Assembly (NCBI GenBank): GCA_005406025.1 | Contig: BGZK01000543.1 | Location: 300,153-364,152 of the forward strand | Source of the DNA: Eumeta japonica | Taxonomy: Eukaryota; Arthropoda; Insecta; Lepidoptera; Psychidae | Direction of reading: 5' to 3' | Length of the DNA: 64,000 bases | In this document: positions 1-10,765 of the stretch, in pieces | Numbering within the stretch: the stretch's first letter is position 1 | How the letters are laid out: each line of letters begins with the position of its first letter | Program-made: the position numbers and the translations under genes | The notes under the pieces: model-generated | What the model was told of the DNA's origin: nothing | What the model saw: the letters and a program-made list of their open reading frames with translations, nothing else | Databases searched by the model: none

Positions 1-234
1 GAACTGACCACTTAGAAATTACAAAAAAAAATAATTTTAATAATGGAGACCTTTGCCAACCTTATCTTGTATGTTGTTTTCATCTTTTATTTATTTTTAC
101 AAATTGGCGATAAAAAGAAAGTTGATTGTCTAACGTCAACATAAATTCAATGCAAGAAAATTTTCATGCTATAATTTTGTATGACTTTTGGTGTCACTTA
201 AGGTAACAAGAAAATTTTAACAGACTTGATTTGG
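1..234. other. AT-rich sequence, nothing recognised
   Basis: No coding signature, repeat match or hairpin was found before the mariner remnant. If the aldehyde oxidase gene continues to the left, this lies inside one of its introns. Confidence 0.4.
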
Positions 235-1170
235 CCTTTTATGATGAAGCTCTATTCGTCGCTACTGCTTACAATCGTTTTAACGAGTTTAAACGTGGTC
301 GCACTAATCTGACTGACGATCTGCGTGAGGAACGTCCTTTTACGGCGACAACTGAAGACAACATCAGTGTTGTGCTGTACCAGCAAATTTAGACAAGCTT
401 AGGTATTATTATGAGTCAATTGCATAAATCCTTCATGAACATTTAGCGGCCAGGATGCTTTATACTCGGTGGATACCTCATAATTTAACCGAAGCTCAAA
501 AACTCCGTCGTATTAATGGGTACCGCAACATGATTTAATGATTTGTCCGTGGTGTCTCAAATGCTATTTACGACATAGTTACAGGTGACGAAAGCTGGAT
601 TTACTGTTGTGACCCCAAACCAAAAGAAAGCCTGCTCAGCGGGTATTTCCTTTCAAGGAATTAATTACTAAAGTAAAACGAATTCAAAGATAGAAGAAGG
701 AAAACAAATGGTGACCTCTTTCTTCAGAATGACATGTCATTATGTTTTAAAAGATAAAAAATGAGTCACTGCAAACTGATACTCTACCAATTGTTTGCCT
801 CTTGTTTTGGAAAAAGTTCGGGAAAAACGACCTCGTAGTAGAATTCTCTTTCATAATGATAACGCCTCACCTCATACCACCAGACAAACAAATAACTAAT
901 TAGGTACGTTAGGCATAGAAATACTGGCTCACCTACCTTATAGCCCCGACCTGCCACCATGGGATTTATTTCTTAAAATAAAAGAGAAACTCCGAAGAAA
1001 ATGATTGATGGACGCCGTTGGGTGGAAGAAGCAATGGCTACATATGAAAAGGCCCTCGAAGCGACCCGTAAATGCAAGCCGACAAAGTATTTCTCTCAGA
1101 GATTCCATCAAATGCAGCAATGTATTGATCTCAACGGACACTATTTTAAAAAACTATAATAACAAAAATA
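235..1170 (+). mobile_element. Mariner transposase remnant (D,D34D type)
   Basis: Translating the three plus frames piecewise gives the mariner transposase order. An N-terminal stretch reads FKRGRTNLTDDLREERPFTA (about 281-345). The first catalytic block VTGDESWIYC is near 577-610, the second HNDNASPHT is near 850-880, and the third block YSPDLPPWDLF is near 940-972. The second and third aspartates (codons near 858 and 963) are 35 codons apart, as in D,D34D mariners. The C-terminal stretch CIDLNGHYFK lies at about 1120-1150. Stops and indels break the frame many times, so the copy is dead. Terminal inverted repeats were not identified. A second copy of the same family lies at 53940-54285 in the opposite orientation. 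Confidence 0.85.
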
Positions 1171-1536
1171 ATTTAATAGTTTGCTCAGGTTTTGATTTCC
1201 TCAGAACTTCATATTGACCCTCGTGAACGACCATTCTTTACGACTAAATATTGCTATGGACAATAAATAAACAGATTGCTATGGACAACAAATAACGATT
1301 TTACATTAAACGAGTATGCTTGCGTCGTATATTATTATGTTGGATCAATGTATCTATATACGATAGAACGTATATATAAAACACCTTTATTATATAAAAA
1401 ATATTCTATTACAAAACAATAACAGGAATATGTCTGTAATACCTACAAAAATTTGGATGTTCAGATGTTTGTTACTATATCATTCTTATTCCAAAATTAT
1501 ATCAAATAATATAGCCTCTAATGTATAAAGATACTA

Positions 1537-1600
1537 ACTTTTGCTCACGGCTTCACTTGCGTGATCGTAGAACGAATTCTTTACTCATGCCGATTCGTTA
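1537..1600 (+). repeat. Family C dispersed repeat, head fragment
   Basis: The sequence begins with a diverged form of the head shared by other family C copies (ACTAACTTTTGCTCACGGC, compared with CTAGCTTTCGCCCGCGG elsewhere). Only about 60 bp is recognisable. Confidence 0.4.
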
Positions 1601-1734
1601 TTAGTTACAACAATGTTCCTGAGATATTCAAGTTTAGGACCATGAACGTAACAAAGATCTTTTCCTAATAAAAAAATCAGTGGTAACACGTGTGTCTTCA
1701 GTGTAAAAACATAGGTCCTTCTGGTATGAAATCG

Positions 1735-1942
1735 AAAAGGGGACCTATATAGATGGTGATCGCAGGTGAATTATATGTATTTTGAACAGAACTTGCGTAT
1801 AGATCGGGACAATAATCGGAATCAAAAACGGAGCCAGGACTGAATCGAAAGAAAGAACAGCATCGGAACTGTGATCGACAACGTGATGGATCGATATAAA
1901 AGATAAGAGAATTCGTTCGGTTCCCACGTATGAAAGCTAGGA
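1735..1942 (-). repeat. Family C dispersed repeat
   Basis: Read on the minus strand from 1942, this begins CTAGCTTTCATACGTGGGA and continues through TCTTTTATATCGATCC to a pyrimidine-rich TTTGATTCCGATT tract and a second ATTCACCTGCGATCACC block. The same order occurs in the copy at 10127-10440, including the internal second head, so the two are members of one family. Confidence 0.55.
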
Positions 1943-2994
1943 TGCTATATATGTTAACCAAAACTTCATATAATATCATACATCTTCCTCCAGCACAATT
2001 TTTGATGTGAAGCGACAATTCGATAATAGATACTTGGACCAGAATTGAGAGTGACATTTCAAGGACACCTCACGGTTAGGCAGATTTCGTGACATGAGAG
2101 AGATGAAACATGTAATTTGGAGAGAAGGAAAAAGACAACTATACATTCAGATGTAACGGGAGTGGAGTAAAGGAGAGCGACACATACGCAACTATACAAG
2201 GCGATGGAATAACATAGTTTCGCGCATGTGCACGTTGTAGATAAAGGCGTTGTAGCGTCAGACACTATATATGAACAGATGACTTACTATAGGTTGAAGA
2301 ATTGAAAAAGAACCTGTGGTTGTTTGATTATATCCTTGAAGAGTTATTATTTCAGAAGTTTATATTACTGCGTGTACGGTGATCCACACACATTTTTCCA
2401 ACCTTCAAAATTGAGTTGCATCAAAGTAAAATAAATTCAAATAAAATAGTAATCACATATAAATTATTCATTTAATCAGGTTTATTTTAAATACTTTAAT
2501 ATGATATTTACTGTCAAGTTGCCGTTCTCTCGAAAACGGTCTTGTTTCGCTCATAAGCATTATATGGGAAAAAAACTCCTGTTAATATAATTGTTTTAAA
2601 TTTATCGAATTACTAGATAAATAATAAATCTATGTAGTTGACATTACGGCTTTGAACTCGACATGAAATTAGTCTTTTCGACGTTATTTACTTTGAATTA
2701 ACCCCATCTCGTGTCATTTATTATGTTGGTACGCAAATATCGCAGTACCAAATGACTACAATGTACGCTTTAGCATGACTTAATTCAATAGACGTTTCCA
2801 GGTTTTCATCCTGGCAAACTGCAATCGCCTCGCGCAGTTGCAGGTAGTTCTAAATATCGATTTTACATAATTTACTTGTTATCGGCAATTACCTTGTGAA
2901 AAACAATCAGTTACACGCCAAATGCGCCACGCACTGCAGACACGCCACACGCGCCGCACTATTCCAATTATGTTATTTCGTGATATAGCAATTT

Positions 2995-3038
2995 CATAAT
3001 TACCATTCATGCGGCATTAGGCTTGAATGGTAATTATG
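2995..3038. repeat. 15-bp perfect inverted repeat (hairpin)
   Basis: The left arm (2995-3009, CATAATTACCATTCA) is the exact reverse complement of the right arm (3024-3038), with a 14-nt spacer. No element or RNA family was recognised. Confidence 0.6.
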
Positions 3039-4154
3039 CTAAATTCTTTATCTAATTTTATAAGAGAAGCAAAAAAAAAACGGCTAATGCAAATGTCGAC
3101 TCCTTCATCAAGGGCTTTGAATCAACCAACGAAATTATGCAAAATTTACAATCACACTAAATTGAAATCAAAGAGTTGCCACAACGTACGTTTTTTTTTT
3201 TAATTTTGAAAATTTTCATCTAAACTGAAACCGGCACTAATTTATGACTGAATTATTAACTAATGTGTTGAATTCACATTTGAGCTTATATGAGCCATTA
3301 ATTCCATTGTTACTATTGAAAATGAAAATTGTCCATTCATAAGAAACTCATTCACAGATTTTATTAAAATCAATTTTCTTTGATTTTATTTACAAAACCC
3401 TATTGTATTGAGTTTTTGTGGATTTTTAAATTAGATGCTCAAAAATTAGACAGGTAGTAAAATTAATTCATGACTTTAGAAGCTAATCAGCCACATAATG
3501 TTCACCTGGGAAACGAACTTACTTAAAAACTTTTAAGGCATTTTCAAACACTTATGTCACTACATCCAACTCAATGGTTTGCATCAAAACAATTTTTTAA
3601 TTCTCAATATTGTCTATAGAAAGCTACTTCTACATTTTTAATTTCTAGCTAAAAATGTTGAAAATTTTCATAGAATTGGGGAGAGTGCTAACTGCAGTCC
3701 TTCAAATACGATATTTTATCAGACGTCAACGTTTCGAGATTCTAGGAAGCTATTCTTACCATTGTGAGAACGACTTATGTCCGTGTTTGTGTAAACGTCG
3801 TTTGCGTATGCGCGTGTAAGTGTGTATATGTTAAATGTGTTGCTATTTTCAGTTATTTGATAACATTCTAGCGGTATAATTCCGCCTTCATGCATGATGT
3901 GAGTTAATACTCTCACTGTTTATTCTATAACTAACTTGATACGAGTCAAAAATTGAAAATTTTCGATAATTTTTATATTTGATAATTTACCTAAATCTCC
4001 AACAATAACTTAAACATGCAGATATGCAAGTATGCATGTACAATACCAACTAATTACGGGAATTATTATTCTTTCATTGTTGCTAAACTATTAATAATTC
4101 AGAGTATTTGTTTTGTATTTCCGAGAGCTGCCGACTCCTAAACATCACACGCAC

Positions 4155-4315
4155 CTGTACATGGCCATGACCCATCCCGGGGAGCAGTAGCCGCACTGCG
4201 AGCCGTTGTACTCGGCCAGCGTCTTTTGTATGGGGTGGTAGCCCTTGGCGCGGTCGCCGAGGCCCTCGACGGTGGTGACGGCCCAGTCCTTGCAGGAGGT
4301 CACGGACACCATGCA
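4155..4315 (-). CDS. AOX: Aldehyde oxidase, coding exon 3 (second [2Fe-2S] domain, partial)
   Basis: Internal exon of 161 bp, read from 4315 to 4155. The acceptor is GATGCAG and the donor CAG|GTGCGT. The exon starts in phase 0 with TGC, supplying the fourth cysteine of the N-terminal cluster (residue 72 of the assembled reading), and then encodes VTTVEGLGDRAKGYHPIQ and GSQCGYCSPGWVMAMY. In molybdo-flavoenzymes the CGYC pair (residues 112 and 115) are two of the four ligands of the second [2Fe-2S] cluster. The other two (CRC motif) would be in the next exon, which is not in the window. The GSQCGYCSPGWVMAM form is typical of insect aldehyde oxidases rather than xanthine dehydrogenase. The exon ends in phase 2. 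It is GC-rich against AT-rich introns, as expected of a selected exon. Confidence 0.88.
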
Positions 4316-4630
4316 CTGCATCAACGCAAAGCGATCAATTGAAGAACCTGGCACTCAATCTATAATCTAATCATATCAGTGATCATAATTTTCAATGAGA
4401 CGTAGAAATTGCACAGAATAATGTTAGATTCTCGTATTTGCAAAGAATTATTGCCTTTGACGGTTCTAGTTAATTTTCTAGCAAAACGATACGTACTTGG
4501 TGACGTTTCTTCAAAAACACATAGTAATATTGGTTTTCTATAGGACTTTTTAGTACTGATTACGATATTAAAGGCCGTTTATAAAATTCATTTGTAGAGA
4601 GAGGATAGTGTTATAAGATGTGACAAAGAA

Positions 4631-4641
4631 GGGGGGGGGGG
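4631..4641. repeat. Homopolymer run of 11 G
   Basis: Eleven consecutive G within an otherwise AT-rich intron. Confidence 0.9.
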
Positions 4642-4969
4642 TATAATTAAACGTGACGTTCGCATTTCATGAAATAATTTTACTATAATTTTTGTTACAA
4701 TATCTTGACTCATTTTTTTGTACGATAGAAAGTCGTTTGTATCGATATTATACCAATATATACATATTACATATTTAAATGCTACAATTAATCTCAATGA
4801 TTCGATTATTGAGTGCATCTAGCTTTCGTAAAGTAATACTTACATGGCGGGTAACAGAAAGCGTCACGCAACATGATAAAGGGAGAAGGGTGCAACTTTG
4901 TATTTTGAAATAAATAATTTAGCTTTTTTTATATAAATAATATCTTCCTCCTTCGCATTAGGAAGCGAC

Positions 4970-5420
4970 AGAATCAAGGAGGACCTCTATTAAGAAGTAA
5001 CAAAAAATCTCTAAAATATTCCAGAAAAACACCACGTGTACGAAACGGCACACACGATGTCAAATAGACAACCTCGAAGGAAGTATGAAGTGTGGTAATA
5101 CGATAAAGTACGGAAAGTTCCACGGGAATGGTTCGAGCGCCCTTCACCAACCGCGACGGACTCCTCACGAGAGAGGTCCTCCGGGAGACATCGGGCACGA
5201 GCGGTCGCACCCGGGAACATTCTCCGGAAGAGGACGACTGTGAACGTACACACCCGCCTCCAACGAAATTTGTCCCAGAATACATTCTTTTTACGTTATC
5301 ATGTGTTATAGTTGTCGTCCAGAGGTCCAAGGACCTCCCAGAGGACGTGGGTCGACGTCCGCGCCGTTACCTACCGACCGTTACGTGCCACTCTCGAATT
5401 GACCGCCGCGAATAACAGCG
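4970..5420. repeat. Unclassified GC-rich block, possible old transposon
   Basis: This block is clearly richer in G+C than the surrounding intron (core 5128-5420) and is open in several frames, which GC-rich DNA does by chance. The longest plus-frame reading (5128-5415) is rich in Arg, Thr and Pro and shows no domain I recognise. It could be the GC-rich internal start of a retrotransposon or a lineage-specific repeat. No terminal repeats were identified. Confidence 0.3.
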
Positions 5421-5990
5421 CTATTACAGCAAAGAACTAACTTAAACACTATAATTGCTAGTTCTGACTATTATGTGTAAATTGATATCCTCTTGTAAAA
5501 TTTAATTATACGTGAAACCTTAACTAACTGAGTTCAGATCAATACAATACACATCGAATCTCCACTATTGTAGGATTTTCAGCTCCTTCTCAGATAGCTC
5601 GGCGCTGAACCCAGAACCACGAACTAACCGTTATCAGATCTAAGATAAAATAACATATGAAAAGGTAAATTTCAAACCAATAAAAAAGGGTTCAAAAAGG
5701 CGAAATTTAAAGCAATATATTTTATGAACGTCTCTTACGAACGTAGAAACAAAGTAAAAAAAACTAAGAATTATTAACGTTAAACATAATATCTATCAAA
5801 AAGAGGTTTTAGGTACCACGAGTCTAGTATAATAGCAAGGAGTTATTCCGTGTCACCAAATTTGATCAAGACGTCAAAGAAATGCTTCCGTCGGTTGGTT
5901 GAATTTTTAAGTTTCAAAAACCTAAGAAACTACAATTATTGATACTTCACGACTCTTTTTCAATGTGAAAAGTTTTACTTGGTTTCCAAT

Positions 5991-6414
5991 AGGGGTCATT
6001 CATAAATTACGTCACACGTCAAGGGGGGGAGGGGGTAACGAAATATAACAATGTGTGACAAGGGTAAGAGGAAGTCAAAAACTTTGTGACGTCACATGTC
6101 AAAATCCTAAACAAAAAGAAAAATACTAAAACGCGAAATTTATATGTAAGCGAAAGTCTATGTGTACATGTAAGACGAAGTCCAATATTTAAAATATTAG
6201 ACTTTATGTTAATTTTATTGCAGATTGTTGTTAATGTAAATAAAAAAAAAATTGGAGTTATTGCTGTTTTAATTTCATTACTTCTACATATAAAATTGAA
6301 AAATATGTGAAGTCACACTAGGGAGAAGGGGTTTTCGCAAGTGTGACCATCTGTAACAAGGACGGGGGTTAAAAGACTGTAAAATTTATGTGACATAATT
6401 CATGGATGGCCCCT
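5991..6414. mobile_element. MITE family B, copy 1 (terminal inverted repeats)
   Basis: The left end AGGGGTCATTCATAAATTAC (from 5991) matches the reverse complement of the right end (AGGGGCCATCCATGAATTAT, ending at 6414), so the element is about 424 bp with imperfect inverted termini of about 25 bp. Inside the left end is GTCACACGTCAAGGGGGGAG, a G-rich stretch, and a TGTGACGTCACA-like block. There is no transposase, so it is non-autonomous. The target duplication is not certain. A second copy is at 55425-55673. Confidence 0.7.
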
Positions 6415-8767
6415 TACGTGAAGTATATTCTGCATATATAGTACTTAAGTTCTAAAATTATAAGTACAAAGAGGAAAAATTGTAGCGTGATAAATCACTC
6501 GACGACTCGGAGACCGCGTATTAGGTGAAACTCTAAATTGTATTTATTTGTGGACTCCAGGCTCAAAATTCGGCGTGCACGCGCGCTAGCAGCACTGGGT
6601 CGTGCGTCACAAGCCGCTAACTATTTTTAATTTTATCTTTAATAAGCGCCACCGCGTTAAGAATCAGTTTATCACAAAACGCAGCGCCTGTCTACGTCCG
6701 ACCCCTTGTTAGTTAGTTTATTATTTAATTTAAGTAAAAAAATCGAATTTGAACAAATAATTAGTACTCAATAAATATGGAAAATACACCCTAAAAGTAT
6801 TTTTAAAAAATGTTTTTGTTTGAGAGTATTTTAATTATGTTTTCCTTTATTATATCAATTTCAGTAACGGCAAATTTAATAGCATTTATAATAACTCAAG
6901 TCACGTAACATTAATAGTAATAGGACTTTCAAAAATTGATGTCTCTCTTCTAGAGACAATCTCTAATCGATCTGAAACCAAATTCACATCTGAACGATCA
7001 GAAATAGGTGCCAAAATAAATTCTTCAATGTATTCCCTCTCTCAAATTCCCTAGTATTCCGATTTGTAATTTCCGACGAGATAAGATACTAACAAGGGAG
7101 ATTATATTTCTTTTGTCAGTAACGATTCGACGGAGACCATTCTACGAGCCTTGTCCTCTCCGTGGCCGGCTCCAGGAGAGCTACGAAAAGCCGACCATAT
7201 CTTTGCCTAATTTCTCAACGGTCGACTGCTAACCGAGACACACCAATATAATGCGCGGTATATGTAATCAACCAGGTAAGTACATTATTCTTTTTTGAAA
7301 AGTATTGTTTTAAAAAGTGTGTTTATCGCGATTATGATGAAGCTAATGATTCGATTGGTGTGTACGAAAGTACACAAGAACAGATTAAGAATATTCAATC
7401 TAATGCGAAGTAGGTACATTGCTTGTAATTATCTAAATTTAATTATAAATTATGTCATTTGTAGTTGTTTGGAAACATCAATTTTTTTTCACAGCTATAC
7501 AAAATTTACGTATTTTTTTTTAATTCCATTAAACGTTGTGATCCATTCTCAAAATTCACTCGCGAATCAAGAACCGCTACGAAAATACCATATTCGATTA
7601 GATATCCAAATCTTCACAAAATTGTTATCGATTTGGAAGCAAGTAGAGCGTTAGCAGAGATTGCAGCAAAATAGAATACTTATAGAAATTACTTCAAACC
7701 ATGCAAGTTCAGAGCCAGCGAAACTGCAAGAAAGTATTATAATAATTGTCCATTGTAGTAAAACAGCAGTGGAAAGTTAAAAATGTGTTAATGAATTAGC
7801 TTCTGATCACCGATTCCGAAATGGAAAAGAAATGCTTAAGTATTATTTCGGAAAATCAGTATTTTTAGTAATAAATTCGACATAAAAGTAACTCAATTAA
7901 CCACACGTCTTTTAAATTCGAAGCTTTCAACAATATAAATTTAATATCGTTTATCCAATTTTCTATCGCCGACCGTTTTAAACGTTGTATTTGTTTGCAA
8001 TTTTTAATGGAAAAGTGCATTCAATTACAGAACAAATACTCTGAAGAAATTGGTCCCAAATTTAACCAGCAATTTCTTGATACTCGACACCTAATTCCAC
8101 CTGAATTGACCTAGGCATCTCCACAAATAGGTACCTCCGATTTTACATAATAAACTCATAAATCTTTATCTACATTGTCTCATTGTCTAATTCCTATATT
8201 ATTCATCGCAATACATTACGTTACTGCTTTATTTTTATTGCCATCTATTAATTTACATATACATATAGTCCCGTATCGTGACTTTGCTTTGAGGTAAGCG
8301 AAAAAGAGCTGCTGATGATGTGGCCGTGCGCATTTATAATATCTACATTTTATACGATAAAGTCTAATCAGTTTAAATAGGTCCCTATTTTTTTTTTTTT
8401 TGCACCTGAGTATTTAGTTTCCCAGATAAGCTTCTAAAAAAAAGATATATAATTAAGTATACACAATTTTGAGGGACTAGTTTATTGAAGTCTGAAACGG
8501 GTTGAGTTGGTAAAGAAAATCTAATACGATAATTTCATATTACAGGTTCATTGTACAGTTTACATATTTTTTACTAAAATGTCTATAAATCAGAGACAAA
8601 AAGAGAAAGCATGGACTGCAGTCGTGTTTAAAGAGATTATTGTAACAATCTACTCAGACAGTACGATTTTCTAAAATGTTTCAATGTGCCCGTCATATTG
8701 CTGTTGTGAAATTTTGGTTTTCCTGCGATCCATTCTAAGACAAAAACAATACTAAACCTAAACTCAC

Positions 8768-8937
8768 AGAATTGGCAGAGAATGTCTTCAGTTGTCCAGT
8801 GAGCGGGTCCGGCGCGGTGACGGCCACGACGCAGGCGCCGCAGCCGGCCTCGCGGCACATCACCTTGGTGCCCGTCAGGTTCAGCTCCCGCCGGATGTAG
8901 TCCACCAGCGTTTTGTCCGAATCCACTTCAGACCCGA
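8768..8937 (-). CDS. AOX: Aldehyde oxidase, coding exon 2 (N-terminal [2Fe-2S] domain)
   Basis: Internal exon of 170 bp, read from 8937 to 8768. The acceptor is ATTGCAG and the donor TCT|GTGAGT. It completes a valine codon split after its first base, then encodes GSEVDSDKTLVDYIRREL, LTGTKVMCREAGCGACVVAV and a FSANS end. The C-x4-C-x2-C motif (residues 42, 47 and 50 of the assembled reading), together with Cys72 at the start of exon 3, forms the plant-ferredoxin-like [2Fe-2S] site. These positions differ by one from the mammalian xanthine oxidoreductase ligands 43, 48, 51 and 73. In the enzyme this cluster passes electrons from the molybdenum centre to FAD. The MCREAGCGACVV form favours aldehyde oxidase over xanthine dehydrogenase. 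The frame is intact. Confidence 0.9.
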
Positions 8938-9447
8938 CTGCAATTATTTTTTTTCGTAATATAATACATTTCAAATAGATTGATTACAATTCTTCGTTCA
9001 AGTATTCATGACAATCAAGGCTAATAGATTTACTACAAGTTACTTGTTGAAAATATAAAAATTTACATATGTTACAAAGAAAATATACGGATGAACTTAT
9101 TCAGATTTCCCTTACGAAGTATATCTCTCATGATTCATCAAATCTTCTTACTAGCTAAAAATTATAAATTACAAAGTAATACACAAAATATTACAGAAAT
9201 AAAAACTTCAGACATAACATAATTATGCATTCGTAAAAAAGATTTTCCATTTTAATAAATAGCTAACTAAAACCAATTCTACAGTACAAAAAAATAGAAA
9301 GTATATGTTATTTAATCAAAAAATATATTTATATACACAAATTTGTTTTATACTTGACCCAATTTTTGTCCCAAGTCACTCTACTTTTTCCGCCCCTGGT
9401 AAGAGTCAAAATGACCTTTAAAACTCAAACCGAGTCCCATTACCGAC

Positions 9448-9490
9448 CTGAACAGGCAGTCCCGTTTACGGAGAACGCAATTCGATCCAT
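9448..9490 (-). CDS. AOX: Aldehyde oxidase, coding exon 1 with start codon
   Basis: A 43-bp exon read from ATG at 9490-9488. It encodes MDRIAFSVNGTACS and one base of the next codon, ending at the donor TCAG|GTCGGTAA. Joined to exon 2 it gives the contiguous aldehyde oxidase N-terminus VNGTACSVGSEVDSD, the usual first beta strands of the domain, and the splice phases agree (phase 1 to phase 1). The start context AACAAAATGG is good. The exon was identified by the match of its peptide and phase to exon 2. Intron 1 is 510 bp (8938-9447). The three exons together encode about 124 residues of a protein that is normally about 1,250-1,300 long. Confidence 0.8.
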
Positions 9491-9630
9491 TTTGTTACGA
9501 ACGCGAGACTACGATTGTTCCTAATAAAATTGTAAAACAAATGAAAATGAAATCAATCTCAATTTTAATATAACCACAGTCGTCGGTGATGGTCACGCTT
9601 CAGTGACTGTTGCATGATCTTTATAGCGCG
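9491..9630 (-). promoter_or_regulatory. Probable 5' UTR and TATA-containing promoter of aldehyde oxidase
   Basis: Upstream of the start codon on the minus strand, GCGCTATAAAGATC places a good TATA box at 9625-9620, about 130 nt before the ATG. An ACAGTC initiator-like sequence lies near 9608 but is too close to the TATA box for standard spacing, so the exact start of transcription is not settled. A further upstream 5' UTR exon cannot be excluded. Confidence 0.4.
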
Positions 9631-10126
9631 TAGAATATGAAATCAGGTTACGCCACTTAACAAGTCTATTTACTTTAATTACTGGTATATTTTAATTACA
9701 TATGCCGTGCGATTTCTTAATGATTTGTATTAATTTTATAATTCGTTAATAGAATTTTATTGTAGCAACGAACACACCACACCTGGCACTCTCAGTTAAA
9801 AAATGGAATGTATATAATTTCCTAATGAAATAGTGCCATATTTCTAAACTAAATTTATCTATTTTTTTAACGAAAGCGTATTTATAATAAAGAAATATTC
9901 AATTTTTAAGTTTTGTAATATGATTATTATTTAATAACAAGCAATATTTGGTCGTATTTAAAATTCAACTGACTCTCCAATGATATGTTTATGGAAGTGC
10001 GGATCGCAACTCCCACGAAAGTTCTCAAAACATTTGAAAGGGAGAATTTGTAGGAAGCAATCGCAATGAAAGGAATCTTTACACCTTCAGTAAACTGAGA
10101 TGAAAATCTTGTTTTATATTGGAACT
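9631..10126. other. AT-rich upstream flank, nothing recognised
   Basis: Low-complexity AT-rich sequence between the presumed aldehyde oxidase promoter and the first repeat of the Helitron cluster. No gene or element was recognised. Confidence 0.4.
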
Positions 10127-10440
10127 AGCTCTCGCCCGCGGCTCTGCTCGCATGGACATCGAGTAAATTATTTCATCTTCTATATCGACCGATCACGCTG
10201 TCAACCGTAATCCTAAAAAAAAGAAACAACTATTTTTTATTTCAGTCCGATTTCGCTTTTGATTCCGATTCCGTTCCCGAGATAGATTCCGGTTCTATTC
10301 GAAATATACATAATTCGCCCGCGACTCCGCCCGCCTGGATACACAAAGAACTCTTTCACTTTTCTATCGATCCACAAACCACGACCCCGATTTCGGTCCC
10401 ATTCTCATTTCCATACCAGAATAATGGATATTCTTCTATA
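10127..10440 (+). repeat. Family C dispersed repeat, most complete copy
   Basis: This copy starts at CTAGCTCTCGCCCGCGGCTC, followed by CATGGACATCGAGTAAATT and TTCATCTTCTATATCGACC. It then enters a degenerate GATTCCG/TTTCG pyrimidine-rich tract and a second AATTCGCCCGCGACTCCGCC head about 180 bp later, suggesting an internal duplication or two nested copies. There is no coding capacity. Related copies are listed at 1537, 1735, 34270, 41486, 46570 and 55905. Confidence 0.6.
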
Positions 10441-10488
10441 TAAGAAGCGTATACAAGATATATATGATGATGTAGATGATAAAATTTA

Positions 10489-10765
10489 GAGTGTAGGTGT
10501 ATTGTATAAGCCGTTACTTACTTTGGTGGTTAAATAACAAAAATAAATATTTCTAGGGGGCACTCCATACATGAAAAAGAAAATGAAAAAAATCATTTTC
10601 AACACACATCAAAGAGAGGCACATATTTAGATAGTTCTTTTGAAAGCACTTTACAGTTTCTAAGCAATTTTTCTGATTGTGTTCATAATTTCAGAAAAAA
10701 TCGCTCCGAAAGTTGCAGAAATTGTGTCCCCCTCTATTTTCTAAACTGCACGTCCGTAACCGAAA
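10489..10765 (+). repeat. Family A dispersed repeat, partial copy 1
   Basis: This copy shares the order TATAAGCCGTTACTTA, TTTCTAGGGGGCACTCCATA, GCACATATTTAGATAGTTCT and CCCCTCTATTTT with the longer copies at 54298-54985 and 63150-63860. It lacks their distal part. Its function is unknown and no protein is encoded. Confidence 0.65.

Larger units (their letters stand above)
1171..4154 (-). other. Presumed aldehyde oxidase intron 3 (partial), repeats only
   Basis: This is AT-rich sequence downstream (minus sense) of aldehyde oxidase exon 3. No further exon of that gene, in particular no CRCTG motif that should start the next part of the iron-sulphur domain, could be found here, so the intron probably runs beyond the left edge. 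It contains two fragments of dispersed family C and a 15-bp hairpin, listed separately. Confidence 0.45.
4316..8767 (-). other. AOX: Aldehyde oxidase intron 2 (about 4.45 kb)
   Basis: The donor is TCT|GTGAGT at 8767 and the acceptor ATGCAG at 4318-4316, both canonical on the minus strand, and both flanking exons are phase 0 here. The intron carries a run of 11 G (4631-4641), an unclassified GC-rich block (4970-5420) and a terminal-inverted-repeat miniature element (5991-6414). The part from 6415 to 8767 is AT-rich, and I recognised no other element in it. Open frames such as those near 7295-7674 lack any family signature and have poor composition for coding. Confidence 0.7.

Noticed and set aside
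1005..1217. 70-residue open frame
   Set aside because: It overlaps the mariner remnant and is a shifted reading of the transposase C-terminus.
4083..4316. Second minus-strand open frame over aldehyde oxidase exon 3
   Set aside because: It lacks the iron-sulphur motifs. The other minus frame carries the CGYC motif and the correct splice phase.
5128..5415. 95-residue open frame and opposite-strand counterparts
   Set aside because: GC-rich block open in several frames on both strands, with no domain and no splice context.
8637..8858. Arg-rich minus-strand open frame over aldehyde oxidase exon 2
   Set aside because: A shifted-frame shadow of the real exon.
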